A DNA stretch of 64,000 nt from Aestuariibacter sp. GS-14 (GTDB taxonomy: Bacteria; Pseudomonadota; Gammaproteobacteria; Enterobacterales; Alteromonadaceae), in assembly GCF_006494365.1 (NCBI RefSeq), contig NZ_VHIP01000001.1:248001-312000 (forward strand). Direction: 5' to 3'. Below the pieces are notes generated by a model that ran no database searches, was not told where the DNA came from, and saw only the letters and a list, made by a program, of their open reading frames with translations. Positions 37,501 through 47,448 of this stretch are shown here, piece by piece. Positions within the stretch are counted from its first letter, which is position 1, and every line of letters starts with the position of its first letter. The translations under genes were made by a program, and so were the position numbers.

Positions 37501-38559
37501 TTATAAATCTTCTTCTAATACCTGCAGTTCGGCGTCATTATCGATAATGCGGCCGCCGCGGGTAAGTAACTGTAGTTCCGACTTCACGGAAGTCGGACGC
37601 GCAATCTTCTCGGTAATTTTCAGCGCCAGATTCTCTCTGGAGCGACCGAGCTTGGCCCTGAACGAGGGCAGTTCTTCAATTAACACCGTAATATATTCCG
37701 GCATTTCAACCGGAATGATATCGCCGGGTTTAAAATTCATTACATCGCGCAGGGTTAAATCAAAATCCAGCATGTGGGTGGTTAATGCCACTTTCACATC
37801 CATAATTTCATCGCGCAGCGCTTTACTCCAACGCAGATCGGTGTCTTCTTTATCGCTTTGTACACCGGCATCCAGCAGTTCGCGGATGGGCTCCAGCATT
37901 GAGTAAGGCAACGACACGTGGAAATCACCGCCACCACCATCCAGCTCAATATGGAATGAGCTGATCACCACGACTTCCGTTGGGCTCACAATGTTGGCCA
38001 TCGCCGGGTTAACTTCTGAGTCGAGATATTCAAACGACACATCCATTACCGGAGCCCAGGCTTCCTTGTAGTCCTCAAAGATGATTTTCAGCAGCATCTG
38101 AATAATTCGCCGTTCAGTGGGCGTAAATTCGCGGCCTTCAATTTTGGCATGATAGCGTCCATCGCCACCAAAGAAGTTGTCTACCAGAATAAACACCAAC
38201 CGGGCTTCCATGGTAATCAAACCGGTACCTTTGAGCGGTCTGAAACGCACCATGTTAAGACTGGTGGGTACAAACAGGGTGTGTATGTACTCACCAAACT
38301 TGATCATCTGGATACCGTTAATCGATACCTCAGCACTGCGGCGCATCATGTTGAACAAACTCACCCGCAAATGCCGGGCAAAGCGCTCGTTCACAATTTC
38401 CAGGGTTGGCATGCGGCCACGAACAATCCTATCCTGGGATGAGAAATCGTATTCCAGCGCCGAGGAATCGCCGGGCTCGTGGGAGACCTCTTCTTCTTCA
38501 ACGTCATCTACCCCGTGTAACAGGGCATCAATTTCATCTTGGGATAATAAATCGCTCAC
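37501..38559 (-). CDS. fliM: Flagellar switch protein FliM
   Basis: A 352-residue C-ring protein. The N-terminus LSQDEIDALLHGVDD is the CheY-P docking peptide, joined by an acidic linker to the CheC-like middle domain (LEIVNERFARHLRVSLFNMMRRSAEV, GGDGRYHAKIEGREFTPTERRII) and a C-terminal SpoA domain. It begins 12 nt after fliL. The docking peptide is notable for its closeness to the repeats in CheA. Confidence 0.98.
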   Translation of the reverse strand: MSDLLSQDEIDALLHGVDDVEEEEVSHEPGDSSALEYDFSSQDRIVRGRMPTLEIVNERFARHLRVSLFNMMRRSAEVSINGIQMIKFGEYIHTLFVPTSLNMVRFRPLKGTGLITMEARLVFILVDNFFGGDGRYHAKIEGREFTPTERRIIQMLLKIIFEDYKEAWAPVMDVSFEYLDSEVNPAMANIVSPTEVVVISSFHIELDGGGGDFHVSLPYSMLEPIRELLDAGVQSDKEDTDLRWSKALRDEIMDVKVALTTHMLDFDLTLRDVMNFKPGDIIPVEMPEYITVLIEELPSFRAKLGRSRENLALKITEKIARPTSVKSELQLLTRGGRIIDNDAELQVLEEDL

Positions 38560-38571
38560 GGCTCGCTCCGG

Positions 38572-39108
38572 TTATTGCATCACAAAATCGGTAAACAGCA
38601 CGCGTTCTACCACTTCACTGCCTGCGATGTCTTTCAAGGCGGCCTGCACGGATGTCAGAGCATTTTCGCGCAGTTCAATTTTTCCAGCCTCGGTAACAAG
38701 GTCATCGGCGTTACTGGAACTGAATACTTGTAACAAGGTACCTTCAATTAGCGGTATATGGGTTTTGGCAGCCTCTTCGTTATCGGAGCCACGCACCATA
38801 AGTTGCACCTTGATTTGCACCAGGCGATCACGACCTGATCCTGGCACGTTAAACACTATCGGACGCGGCATCGCAACGTACAACGCGGTGCCAACACTGG
38901 CATTTGACGGCGCTGCCGCTGTTGCAGCAGGTGCTGCCCCGCCTTCTGCGGCTAATTGCTCTGCCGCAGTGGGTTCATCGCCACCGGCAAACAGGAAGAA
39001 ATAAGCTGCTGCACCACCACCGATTAATACCACGGCAATAATGATGATCAGCATCAGCTTGCTTTTCTTACCGCCTGCTTCTTCAATTTGTAACTCTTCT
39101 TCCGCCAT
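38572..39108 (-). CDS. fliL: Flagellar basal body protein FliL
   Basis: A 178-residue inner-membrane protein that supports stator function around the motor. It has a short basic cytoplasmic tail, a membrane helix (KLMLIIIIAVVLIGGGAAAYFFLF), an Ala-rich linker, and a periplasmic stomatin-like domain with PRPIVFNVPGSGRDRLVQIKVQLMVRG. The end ERVLFTDFVMQ is typical. An 89-bp gap precedes it, and I see no clear sigma-54 promoter there. Confidence 0.95.
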   Translation of the reverse strand: MAEEELQIEEAGGKKSKLMLIIIIAVVLIGGGAAAYFFLFAGGDEPTAAEQLAAEGGAAPAATAAAPSNASVGTALYVAMPRPIVFNVPGSGRDRLVQIKVQLMVRGSDNEEAAKTHIPLIEGTLLQVFSSSNADDLVTEAGKIELRENALTSVQAALKDIAGSEVVERVLFTDFVMQ

Positions 39109-39197
39109 TTCACACTACTCTCAAAACTAAACTAGGCGTATTATCTATTACGGCCAGTAAATGGCAATGACAAAAACCAGTCATCTGCCTGTTCACT

Positions 39198-41384
39198 TTA
39201 AACATAGTCGTCAATTAACGCATTTGCCCGGCGAACCACTCGCGTTTCGTTCATTTTTGTATCTTCAGGCAAGGCGTCGTTTAATCCACCACCCGACTTG
39301 CCACCTGCCTGTTGTTCTCCGGCCTCGCCCGATTGTTGCTGGCTCACGAAAGATTCACCCAAATCAATCCCCTGCTCTGAAAACATCTCTTTGAGCCGTG
39401 GCATGGCGTCTGCCAGTATGTCCTTTGCGTGTTGCGACTGTACAATAAAGCTTACCGAAGCAGTGTCACCCGATATATTCAGACGAATTTGCATACTGCC
39501 CATTTCAGGTGGGTCCAAACGAATTTCCGCCATTGACTGACGGCCATTGACCATCCAGCGGATTTTTTCAGCTAACTGTTGTTGCCCCTGGGGCTGATTC
39601 AGCGGAACCGGCTTATCCATGGCAGCCTGTTGTTGCAAGGATTTCACATTTTCAGACTGCTGTTGGCGGGTCTCCTGCGTCATCAGGTCACGCGACGCGT
39701 GTAATAATTCATTCAACTGTGTTTCTTTTTGATCTGACATCACCGAGTTAGCGGCAAGCTGCGCAATATGCTGAGCATCCTGTAACAATTGCTGTGGAAT
39801 AATCTGTTGCTCTGGCTGAACCTCTGTAGATACCTGCGCTACCAGGGCTGTAAGGTCAATGGCTGGCTGATGCCCCTGCTGCATCTGAGCCCGCATTTCC
39901 TCCAGGCCATTTATCAGCATACCTTTCATTTGCGCTTGCTGCGCCGAACTCAAGGCCGGGTTAGCGGCGGCAGCAGTGTCTGTAATCACTTGTGCCAGTT
40001 GCGACAGCGTGTCGTCACTGGCCTGCGCTACCATTGCTTGCAACGCAACATCATTGCTGATTGCATCTGTTGCAGCTTCCACTGCAACGGCTGGTTTGCT
40101 GCCAGGCGAGGAAGTGGTGGAGGCATTACTGTTTTGTTCACCCGCTTGTTGAGTCATTAATCCCAACAATAACGCGGCCTGATTTAATAGTGGATCAGCA
40201 CTTTCTTCCACTTCGATAACAGCGTCAGTTAATTGCTCTGCATCCAGCGTTAACGCTGTTAACTGCTCGGATACCATATCGGCGGCTTGCACTGATTGCG
40301 CCGGCGAGTTTGTTGCACTTTCGCTGTTCAATGCCTGGATCTTTGACAACAGACTAATGGCTACCGACAAAGGCTGTGGTGAAAGCACGTCTGGGTTTTC
40401 TGTATTTTCTGTATTTTCCGCTACCGCGCCAACGTCAGCTTGAATTGTTGTGGTGCCCAATTTAGGTTCTACCGGCAATGCCAGCTCGCTGCCTTCATCA
40501 TTGGCCGAATCGTTGGCTTGCTGCTTTTTAAGCTGTGCCACCAACGCCATAAAATCCGACAAAATCGCTTCGGACTGCTCAATGGAAATAACTGACGCAT
40601 CTCCTTCCACATTACCCTCTGCATCGCCTTCTGCGTTCATTTCGGGCGAGTTAGCAATTTGCGCTATCAAGGCTTTAAGGTCAGTCTCTAGTTGTGCTTT
40701 GGCAGCATCCTGCTCTGCGGTTTTTACGGCGTCAGCCATTAAAGCAGCTGTAGATTCGCCATTGACTTCTTCGGTAACGCCAGTCGGTGAAGGTGACTGA
40801 TGCTGTGTAGCGCCTGACCACTTTTGTTCAAACGCGCGCAGCGCGTCAACCAGTGCCAAATAGTCAGTTTCCCCGTTGACTGCATCCAATTCAATAGCAG
40901 GAACAGCGGATTCCAGGTCGTCCGCCAGGGTGGATTCAACCCACTCTGACTGCTCGATTTGTTCAGTACCCGATGTGTTATCTGCTTTGCTAAGTGTCGC
41001 GGTGTCTTCAACAACGTCTTTTGAGTCTTTGTTATTTGCAGTATAGGCTTCTTCAGCACCTGGCTTTTCAGAGGCTTCAGGCTTTGCCGCTGCTGATTTG
41101 GCGATGTCCTGGCGGTTGCTTACGGACGAATCAGACTGCGCAGTCTCTGCGCCTCTGCCTTTAACAGCAGGCTGTTCAGCAGATTGTTGATTGGCAGGCA
41201 TTTTTGAGGCGTCTGCGGGACGACGGGGGGCTTGCTCTTTATGTGAAGCGGCTTGTTGCCCAGAGAACACGTCGGCAAACTGACGCCCGGAGGGCTCAGC
41301 AGTCACTGGCTCAGGCGAAAGCGTTACCGGATTATCCGGCAAGGCGGCAATTTGTGTACTCTGCGTGGCAAGCTGTTGCATCAT
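39198..41384 (-). CDS. fliK: Flagellar hook-length control protein FliK
   Basis: A 728-residue secreted molecular ruler. The first 570 residues are low-complexity, rich in Gln, Ala, Ser and Glu, as expected for the ruler part. The C-terminal Flg_hook domain (GQQQLAEKIRWMVNGRQSMAEIRLDPPEMGSMQIRLNISG, then VQSQHAKDILADAMPRLKEMF) flips the FlhB switch. It is longer than enteric FliK (about 400) but similar to other Alteromonadales. A sigma-54 promoter lies 65-80 nt upstream. Confidence 0.95.
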   Translation of the reverse strand: MMQQLATQSTQIAALPDNPVTLSPEPVTAEPSGRQFADVFSGQQAASHKEQAPRRPADASKMPANQQSAEQPAVKGRGAETAQSDSSVSNRQDIAKSAAAKPEASEKPGAEEAYTANNKDSKDVVEDTATLSKADNTSGTEQIEQSEWVESTLADDLESAVPAIELDAVNGETDYLALVDALRAFEQKWSGATQHQSPSPTGVTEEVNGESTAALMADAVKTAEQDAAKAQLETDLKALIAQIANSPEMNAEGDAEGNVEGDASVISIEQSEAILSDFMALVAQLKKQQANDSANDEGSELALPVEPKLGTTTIQADVGAVAENTENTENPDVLSPQPLSVAISLLSKIQALNSESATNSPAQSVQAADMVSEQLTALTLDAEQLTDAVIEVEESADPLLNQAALLLGLMTQQAGEQNSNASTTSSPGSKPAVAVEAATDAISNDVALQAMVAQASDDTLSQLAQVITDTAAAANPALSSAQQAQMKGMLINGLEEMRAQMQQGHQPAIDLTALVAQVSTEVQPEQQIIPQQLLQDAQHIAQLAANSVMSDQKETQLNELLHASRDLMTQETRQQQSENVKSLQQQAAMDKPVPLNQPQGQQQLAEKIRWMVNGRQSMAEIRLDPPEMGSMQIRLNISGDTASVSFIVQSQHAKDILADAMPRLKEMFSEQGIDLGESFVSQQQSGEAGEQQAGGKSGGGLNDALPEDTKMNETRVVRRANALIDDYV

Positions 41385-41448
41385 AACCGTGTCCTCATCA
41401 CCTAACTACTTGATAATTGGTGCTTGTTACTTTTATGCTAAACATAAC

Positions 41449-41464
41449 AGCAAAGACCGTTCCA
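41449..41464 (-). promoter_or_regulatory. Sigma-54 promoter for fliK
   Basis: TGGAACGGTCTTTGCT on the minus strand matches TGGCACG-N4-TTGCW at all but one conserved position, with GG and GC spaced by 10 nt. The predicted start, near 41437, gives a leader of about 53 nt. The site lies in the 134-bp gap between fliJ and fliK. Confidence 0.75.
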
Positions 41465-41518
41465 ACTTTGGAAATAACCGTGCATATGCGAGCGCTAGGC
41501 GGCCTCATTGAGGTAACG

Positions 41519-41989
41519 TTAGCCCGCCAGATACTGATTTCGCAGAATACGCTGCAAAGCAAACTCGTCGTTCAGTTGTTGTTCCTGACGGTTTTCGAGT
41601 TGCACAAGTGTGCCTTGTTTTTTATCAATGAGCTTTTCAACGGCCTGCCGCTTGCGTTGCTGGGTTAGCCATTGACGCTTGCGTTGACTGGCAACCACAC
41701 TGGCTTGGGCAATAATTTGATTTTGCTGCTCACAGGCCTTATCGAGTTTGGCCACAAACGACAACTTCTGTTGATAATGCCGTGCGCCAACACCCTTGCC
41801 ACCTTCTTGCTGTAACTGACGCATGTACTCCAATCGGTACTGTTGCAAGCTCGCCAATTTGGCTTTTTGTTGCTGATGATATTGCTGGGCAATGTTGAAC
41901 GCGTTAAGCGTATTTTTTTCTTTATCGATTTCAAATCGAAGTACTACCGACATTTGCTGAAGCGATTGGGCAACCTTAGTGCGGCTCAT
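41519..41989 (-). CDS. fliJ: Flagellar export chaperone FliJ
   Basis: A 156-residue antiparallel coiled coil that links the FliI ATPase ring to FlhA. It is rich in Gln, Lys and Glu with heptad spacing throughout, and LQQYRLEYMRQLQQEGGKGVGARHYQQKLSFVAKLD in the middle is characteristic. It begins 4 nt after fliI. Confidence 0.92.
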   Translation of the reverse strand: MSRTKVAQSLQQMSVVLRFEIDKEKNTLNAFNIAQQYHQQQKAKLASLQQYRLEYMRQLQQEGGKGVGARHYQQKLSFVAKLDKACEQQNQIIAQASVVASQRKRQWLTQQRKRQAVEKLIDKKQGTLVQLENRQEQQLNDEFALQRILRNQYLAG

Positions 41990-41993
41990 TTAC

Positions 41994-43328
41994 TCACCCC
42001 TTTCCAAGGCCACCGGCCAGCTTTGCCATGGCCGCCAGACTCTCGTCATAGGGCAATACCTGTTTCATACCTTGCTGCAACAAGGCATTGATGGCGGGCT
42101 CTGCATTAATAGCAAGATCTACTCTGGGGTCGGTGCCACGGGTGTAGGCCCCCAGTGTGATCAGGTCTTTGTTTTGCTGATAAGTTGAATACACCTGCCG
42201 GATGCGACGCGCCTGCAACAAGTGTTCTTCACTGACGACTTGCGGCATAACCCTGCTAATGGACGCTTCGATATCTATAGCCGGATAGTGGCCACTGTCA
42301 GCCAATTGACGCGACAGTACAACATGGCCGTCCAATATCGCCCGCGCTGCATCGGCAATCGGATCCTGAAGGTCATCGCCTTCTGTTAATACAGTATAGA
42401 AAGCCGTAATTGCCCCCTGATTTTCGCTGCCATTGCCCGCGCGCTCAACCAAAGCTGGTAGGCGGGCAAACACTGATGGCGGGTAGCCTTTGGTTGCTGG
42501 CGGTTCCCCTACAGCCAGTGCTATTTCACGCTGCGCCATGGCATAACGCGTCAGAGAATCTATCAACAGCAACACATTCATACCCTGGTCGCGGAAAAAT
42601 TCCGCCACGGTCACTGCGGTTTCGCAGCCTTTTAAACGCATTAACGGGGACGTATCGGCAGGCGCAGCCACCACGACAGCGCGCTCGCGCTCTTCAGGTG
42701 TCAGAATGTCGTGAATAAATTCTTTTACTTCCCGCCCCCGTTCACCCACCAGGCCAACCACCACTACATCAGCTTTAGCACCACGTGTCATCATGCCAAG
42801 CAGTACACTTTTCCCTACCCCGCTACCGGCAAACAGGCCCATTCGCTGACCAATGCCAACGGTGTTCAGGGCATTAATTGCACGTACCCCAACATCCATC
42901 GGCGTGTTAATCGGGCGGCGCGTAAGTGGATTGATAGGCGGCTTTACGGTAGGCACACGGGTGGTACTTTCCACCGGCCCCAGACCATCCAGCGGCTGAC
43001 CGTTACCGTCAATGACGCGTCCCAGTAATCCCAGCCCAACCGCCAAACCGCTATCGCGGTTCAGGGGCAATACCCGGGAGCCCGGAACAATGCCGCGTAC
43101 CGCTTCGGTGGGCATTAAATAGGTAATATGCTCACCAAAACCTACTACTTCAGCTTCAATTTCGCCGTCAACGGTTTGTACCATACACTGGCTGCCAACA
43201 GGCAACTGACAGCCTACTGCTTCAAGGGTTAAGCCAATACCACGAACCAGTTTCCCAGCCGCGACAATGGGAGGATTCGGTACCTGCTTTTGCAGTTGCT
43301 GCAGGTGTGAAAGCAAACTAACGCTCAT
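41994..43328 (-). CDS. fliI: Flagellum-specific ATPase FliI
   Basis: A 444-residue F1-type ATPase of the export apparatus. It has Walker [16 protein letters not shown], Walker [39 protein letters not shown], and the catalytic [11 protein letters not shown] loop. The start overlaps the fliH end by 11 nt. Confidence 0.98.
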   Translation of the reverse strand: MSVSLLSHLQQLQKQVPNPPIVAAGKLVRGIGLTLEAVGCQLPVGSQCMVQTVDGEIEAEVVGFGEHITYLMPTEAVRGIVPGSRVLPLNRDSGLAVGLGLLGRVIDGNGQPLDGLGPVESTTRVPTVKPPINPLTRRPINTPMDVGVRAINALNTVGIGQRMGLFAGSGVGKSVLLGMMTRGAKADVVVVGLVGERGREVKEFIHDILTPEERERAVVVAAPADTSPLMRLKGCETAVTVAEFFRDQGMNVLLLIDSLTRYAMAQREIALAVGEPPATKGYPPSVFARLPALVERAGNGSENQGAITAFYTVLTEGDDLQDPIADAARAILDGHVVLSRQLADSGHYPAIDIEASISRVMPQVVSEEHLLQARRIRQVYSTYQQNKDLITLGAYTRGTDPRVDLAINAEPAINALLQQGMKQVLPYDESLAAMAKLAGGLGKG

Positions 43329-44100
43329 CAGATAAGCCTTGCTCTAACAAGAATTTATCCAGTACGTTTTTACAGCGGCGTTCAACCGACAGATCCACGG
43401 CATTGTTTTTGGTAACAATGTCACATCCGCCGCGAGCAAGCGCCGGGGTTTCAATTAAGGTCCAGCCTTTGTTTTGCAGGGTATCTTCCCCGAAATGCGC
43501 AGTGACCAATGCAATATCGTCAGGGTGCATGTGAATTTTAAACTGCGTTTCTTCCACAGGCAGTGCCTTAAGCCCTTCGCTGAGGGCTTGCAAAATAACC
43601 TGTTCAGATAACGTCACTTCGGTACGAATAACCGAGCGCGCCAATGCTACCGCCAACTTAACGATTTCTTTGCGCACCTGTGCGTCTATCTGAAGCAAAG
43701 GTTCGTGCAGTTTATCGGCCAGGGATTGCCACAATTCAGATTGCTGATTGATCTGTGCCTGACCTTCCTCAAGCCCTCGCTTCAGGCCTTCGTCATGGCC
43801 TTGGGCCAGCCCTTCCGTTTTACCGGCTTCCAGACCTTCTGCTTTGCCTTCGTCGTATCCGGTTTGTTTACCTTCTGCGAAACCTTCATCGTAGGCGGCC
43901 TGGCGAATAGCTTCAATTTCTTCTGCGGTAGGGGGCAGAATTTCTATCGGCGCTTCGGGTGGTTCGTATTTCCAGTCACTGCGGCGATTTAACGCATTGG
44001 TGCGCGTAAGATCCAGCTCTTCGGGATTGTCAACATGGGGCAATTCCCAGTCACGGGCACCTTCGAGTTCTTCCAGCGTAAAACGTTTAATGGTTGTCAT
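43318..44100 (-). CDS. fliH: Flagellar assembly protein FliH
   Basis: A 260-residue dimeric regulator of FliI that docks to FliN. The Gly-rich coiled region ([45 protein letters not shown]; roughly residues 73-117) has the GxxxG repeat pattern typical of FliH. The C-terminal globular domain includes [15 protein letters not shown] and [22 protein letters not shown]. It follows fliG by 14 nt. Confidence 0.95.
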   Translation of the reverse strand: MTTIKRFTLEELEGARDWELPHVDNPEELDLTRTNALNRRSDWKYEPPEAPIEILPPTAEEIEAIRQAAYDEGFAEGKQTGYDEGKAEGLEAGKTEGLAQGHDEGLKRGLEEGQAQINQQSELWQSLADKLHEPLLQIDAQVRKEIVKLAVALARSVIRTEVTLSEQVILQALSEGLKALPVEETQFKIHMHPDDIALVTAHFGEDTLQNKGWTLIETPALARGGCDIVTKNNAVDLSVERRCKNVLDKFLLEQGLSDER

Positions 44101-44114
44101 ACATCATGCCGGTG

Positions 44115-45161
44115 TTAGAGGAACTCTTCACCACCGCCTCCGCCAAGCATAATTTCACCGGCGTCAGCCAGTCGGCGGGCCACAGACAGAATTTCTTTCT
44201 GAGCAGTTTCCACTTCACTGATCCGCACCGGTCCCAGCGCTTCCAAATCATCCACCAGCATTTCAGCCGCGCGTTTAGACATATTTTTGGTAATTTTGTT
44301 TTTAAGCTCTTCGTCGGCGCCTTTAATGGCTTTAAGCAGCGCGTCTTGCTGCACTTCTCGCAGAATGGCCTGAATTCCCCTGTCGTCCACATCCACCAGG
44401 TTGTCGAATACAAACATAAGATCCTGAATTTGTTGGCTCAGTTCTTCGTCTTGCTCGCGGATAGCGTCCATCAACTGTCCTTCGATATTGGTATCGAGGT
44501 AGTTCATGATATCGGCCGCCGACTTCAGGCCGCCCATTTTCGCTGCCTGCGTACCGGCCTGACCAGCGAATTGTTTCTCCATGATTTCGTTCAGTTCCTG
44601 CAAAGCTGCTGGTTGAACTTCTTCCAGGTTTGCCACACGCATTAACAAATCCAGACGCACTTTTTCCGGGAACTGCGACAAAATTTCGGCGGATTGCTCC
44701 GGTTCCAGATAAGACAATACGATAGTTTGGATCTGCGGGTGTTCGTTGCGAATGATGCTGGCAACCTGCTTGGAGTCCATCCATTTGAGCGAGTCCAGAC
44801 CTTTGGCCCCGGAGCCCATCAGGATCTGATCGATCAGGTTGGCAGCTTTGTCCTCGCCCAATGCTGCGGTTAATGCGCGTTTTACGAAGTCCTGGCTTTG
44901 GAATCCGATGGTCGAGTAATTTTGGATCTCATCAATAAAGTTCTTATGTACGGCAGTAATTTTTGCTTGCGTCATATCCTCTATGCGGGCCATTTCGGCC
45001 CCTAGCTTTTGCACCTGTTTGGGTTCCAGGTGCTTGAGGATCTGTGCGGCATCTTCTTCAGACAAACTGAGCAGCAAAATGGCCGCTTTCTCGACGCCTT
45101 CTAATTTACTGACGTCGTAGGCAGGTTCTTTTTGTTGTTGTGTAGCGAGTTGTTCTGCCAT
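44115..45161 (-). CDS. fliG: Flagellar motor switch protein FliG
   Basis: A 348-residue rotor protein that contacts FliF, FliM and the MotA/PomA stator. The three armadillo-type domains are visible. The middle EHPQ motif is in RNEHPQIQTIVLSYL. The C-terminal torque helix holds charged residues in LMFVFDNLVDVDDRGIQAILREVQ and LGPVRISEVETAQKEI. It follows fliF by 11 nt. Confidence 0.98.
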   Translation of the reverse strand: MAEQLATQQQKEPAYDVSKLEGVEKAAILLLSLSEEDAAQILKHLEPKQVQKLGAEMARIEDMTQAKITAVHKNFIDEIQNYSTIGFQSQDFVKRALTAALGEDKAANLIDQILMGSGAKGLDSLKWMDSKQVASIIRNEHPQIQTIVLSYLEPEQSAEILSQFPEKVRLDLLMRVANLEEVQPAALQELNEIMEKQFAGQAGTQAAKMGGLKSAADIMNYLDTNIEGQLMDAIREQDEELSQQIQDLMFVFDNLVDVDDRGIQAILREVQQDALLKAIKGADEELKNKITKNMSKRAAEMLVDDLEALGPVRISEVETAQKEILSVARRLADAGEIMLGGGGGEEFL

Positions 45162-45172
45162 GGTTTTACCCC

Positions 45173-46867
45173 TTACTCATCCTGCATTAACCAGCCTTTC
45201 ACCACCTGCGCAGACAGCTCCGGCTCATTGGCCACCAGCGCGCGAACGGCTTTCAGGACATCTTCATCTTTATGTAAATCAGGTAACATCAGCGAGCCAT
45301 CTGGCGCAAAGCCTACCTGACCTTCATCAAATTCCTGCGACAGCATATTAATAGTGTCGTCACCCAAATCCAGTCCTTCATCAGCGTCGAAGTCGTCGCC
45401 TGCTTTCGAATCGGCAGGGTTGATTAAGCGTGACAACATTGGACGGATCACAGCCAATATTAGCGTAAGTACCACTAAACCGCCCATTACCCACTTCACC
45501 AGTGGCATAAAAAACGGCTGCTCCCACAGCGGCAGTTCTTCTTCCATACCGGTATCGATGCGGCTGAAAGGCATGCTGACCACTTCTAAACTGTCACCAC
45601 GGGTAACGTCAAAACCAATGCCGCCTTGTAATAAGCGACGAATACTTAACAGTTCTTCCGGGCTGCGGGCTTCGCTGGTTACCGTGCCATCTTCACCACT
45701 GGTTTGCAGATAATCCACCGCTACCGACACGCTTAATCTGCGAATCACACCGGTTTGCTGCTTAGTATGGCTGATAGTGGTATCCAGTTCATAGTTGCGG
45801 GTAGATTCTTTGGTGGTGCGACCCGGCACCGGCGCAACCTGGCCATTGCCACCGGCCTGCTCAGGTATGGTGGAATCAAGCGGCGGCTGATTACTTACTG
45901 CGCCGGGGATACCTGCCGCAATAGAGCCTACGGAGTTTTCTTCTACTACCATTTCACTGCGCACGGCAGGCAAATCCGGGTTGTAGCGGCGCTGAGTTTG
46001 CTCAACGGCGGTAAAATCCATGGTTACGTCAACCTGCGCAGTGTAGTTGCCAATCCCAATCACGGGGATCAGAATCGCGTCAATTTTTTCCTGATATTCG
46101 GTTTCGCGCTGACGCTCAATTTCATATTCTTTGCGCGCTCTGGCACTCAGCGAATCCTGAGAACCAGAATTCAGCAAGCGGCCGTTGCTATCGGTAACGG
46201 TTACACGCTCGGGTTCCATGCCTTGTACAGCAGACGCCACGATGTCTACCACCGCATCCACTTCTTCACCGCTGATCGCCGCACCGCGGTTGGCAGTAAG
46301 TACAACGGTAGCACTGGCCTTTTTCTCACGACGGGCAAACACATTTTCTTTGGGCAGCGCCAATAATACACGGGCCTTTTTAATACTGGCAATGTCTTCA
46401 ATAGTGGCGGCAATTTGTTTTTCACGGGCGTGCTTTAAGCGCTCCATTTCAACCCGCTGACTCACGCCAAAGCCCATGTCCTGCATAATGATATCAGCGC
46501 CTTCCTGCTCGGCCTGCGCCAATCCCTCACGACTCATGCCCAGCTTGATTTTCTGATACTCATCTACGCGTACATGAACAATATTGCCTTCAAGCTTGTA
46601 TTTAATTTGATTGGCATCCAGATAATCGAGCGTTTCGATCAGCTCTTCCGTATCCATTTTGGCTAATGGCCGTAAATCAGGTTCCTGTACAAATACAATG
46701 ACAAAAATGGCAATCGCTACCGATATTACCAACACAACTACCAGAGTCATCTGACGCATCATGTCGGTATTATTAATGGTATCCATAAAGCCAGACTTTT
46801 GTTCAGTCTCGCCGCCAGCGCCCATTGAGTCGCTTACTGTCAGATTAGTACCCGTTGCTTCAGCCAC
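45173..46867 (-). CDS. fliF: Flagellar MS-ring protein FliF
   Basis: A 564-residue MS-ring subunit with two membrane helices (LVVVLVISVAIAIFVIVFVQ near residue 40, and FMPLVKWVMGGLVVLTLILAVI near residue 460). Between them are the ring-building motifs (LDYLDANQIKYKLEGNIVHVRVDEY; ALPKENVFARREKKASATVVL), and a C-terminal FliG-binding tail ends LVANEPELSAQVVKGWLMQDE. It starts 15 nt after fliE. Confidence 0.98.
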   Translation of the reverse strand: MAEATGTNLTVSDSMGAGGETEQKSGFMDTINNTDMMRQMTLVVVLVISVAIAIFVIVFVQEPDLRPLAKMDTEELIETLDYLDANQIKYKLEGNIVHVRVDEYQKIKLGMSREGLAQAEQEGADIIMQDMGFGVSQRVEMERLKHAREKQIAATIEDIASIKKARVLLALPKENVFARREKKASATVVLTANRGAAISGEEVDAVVDIVASAVQGMEPERVTVTDSNGRLLNSGSQDSLSARARKEYEIERQRETEYQEKIDAILIPVIGIGNYTAQVDVTMDFTAVEQTQRRYNPDLPAVRSEMVVEENSVGSIAAGIPGAVSNQPPLDSTIPEQAGGNGQVAPVPGRTTKESTRNYELDTTISHTKQQTGVIRRLSVSVAVDYLQTSGEDGTVTSEARSPEELLSIRRLLQGGIGFDVTRGDSLEVVSMPFSRIDTGMEEELPLWEQPFFMPLVKWVMGGLVVLTLILAVIRPMLSRLINPADSKAGDDFDADEGLDLGDDTINMLSQEFDEGQVGFAPDGSLMLPDLHKDEDVLKAVRALVANEPELSAQVVKGWLMQDE

Positions 46868-46882
46868 AGTTAATTACTCCAC

Positions 46883-47209
46883 TTACACCGGCATATTCAT
46901 GATTTGCTTGTAGGCTTCCAGCACTTTGTTTCTTACCTGAACGGTCGCTTCAAAGGCGATCCCGGACTTTTCCTTGGCCAGCATGACATCTGCCATACTT
47001 AACGAGCGGTCACCCATTTCAAAGCGTTGCTGCATATCTTTCGATTCAAGCTGCATACCATTCACTTTTTCAATGGCATTATTCAGCAACTGTGCAAAGT
47101 CACTTTTGGAAGTATTCAGATCCAACTGAGGCTGCGGATTTACGTCCAGACGGGTCTGCGCGATCATAGCCTGCATTTCCTGATACAAACTGTTGGCTTT
47201 AACGTCCAT
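46883..47209 (-). CDS. fliE: Flagellar hook-basal body protein FliE
   Basis: A 108-residue rod-base adaptor between the MS ring and the rod. The ATG at 47209 is chosen for its strong AGGAG 7 nt upstream and the normal length; the longer frame to 47308 crosses the promoter. FAQLLNNAIEKVNGMQLESKDMQQRFEMGDRSLSMADVMLAKEKSGIAFEATVQVRNKVLEAYKQIMNMPV, residues 38-108, is highly typical. It is the first gene of the block. The flrABC/fleSR regulators and fliDS that often precede fliE are absent, and the phenol island begins instead. Confidence 0.96.
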   Translation of the reverse strand: MDVKANSLYQEMQAMIAQTRLDVNPQPQLDLNTSKSDFAQLLNNAIEKVNGMQLESKDMQQRFEMGDRSLSMADVMLAKEKSGIAFEATVQVRNKVLEAYKQIMNMPV

Positions 47210-47284
47210 AACGGCTCCTGAATGTGTGTATTTCACCGAACAATGAAAAACGGTGACAACTCTTTGACGATTATGACTGGATAC

Positions 47285-47300
47285 AGCAAAAGCCAGACCA
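47285..47300 (-). promoter_or_regulatory. Sigma-54 promoter for fliE
   Basis: TGGTCTGGCTTTTGCT on the minus strand has the GG-N10-GC spacing and a TTTGCT -12 element; the -24 part is less exact. The expected start is near 47273, giving a leader of about 64 nt. The remaining part of the 239-bp gap (47301-47448) has an 8-bp inverted repeat (ATGTCGTT / AACGACAT, 22-nt loop) past the ferredoxin stop that may weakly end the phenol operon. Confidence 0.5.
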
Positions 47301-47448
47301 ACTTGCAAATGCCAATAAATTCAAAGAGCTGAGTAGGATTGCCAAAAAAATGGCGGCGAAAAAATAAAGCGGGAATCAAAAAAGTAAATGCATGTCGTTT
47401 GCCAGAATGACATTTTCAATTAACGACATACAAATAGTCAGGAAAAAC

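Noticed and set aside
38177-39004. 275-residue plus-strand ORF opposite fliM and fliL
   Set aside because: Both minus-strand genes are clear family members. The plus-strand product is Ser/Arg-rich and matches nothing I recognise.
45755-46366. 203-residue plus-strand ORF
   Set aside because: Fully antisense to fliF, with no ribosome binding site or family resemblance.
41519-47209. Non-flagellar type III secretion ATPase cluster
   Set aside because: FliE to FliJ and the downstream FliK-FlhB and FlhF-FleN genes are all flagellar in sequence and order.
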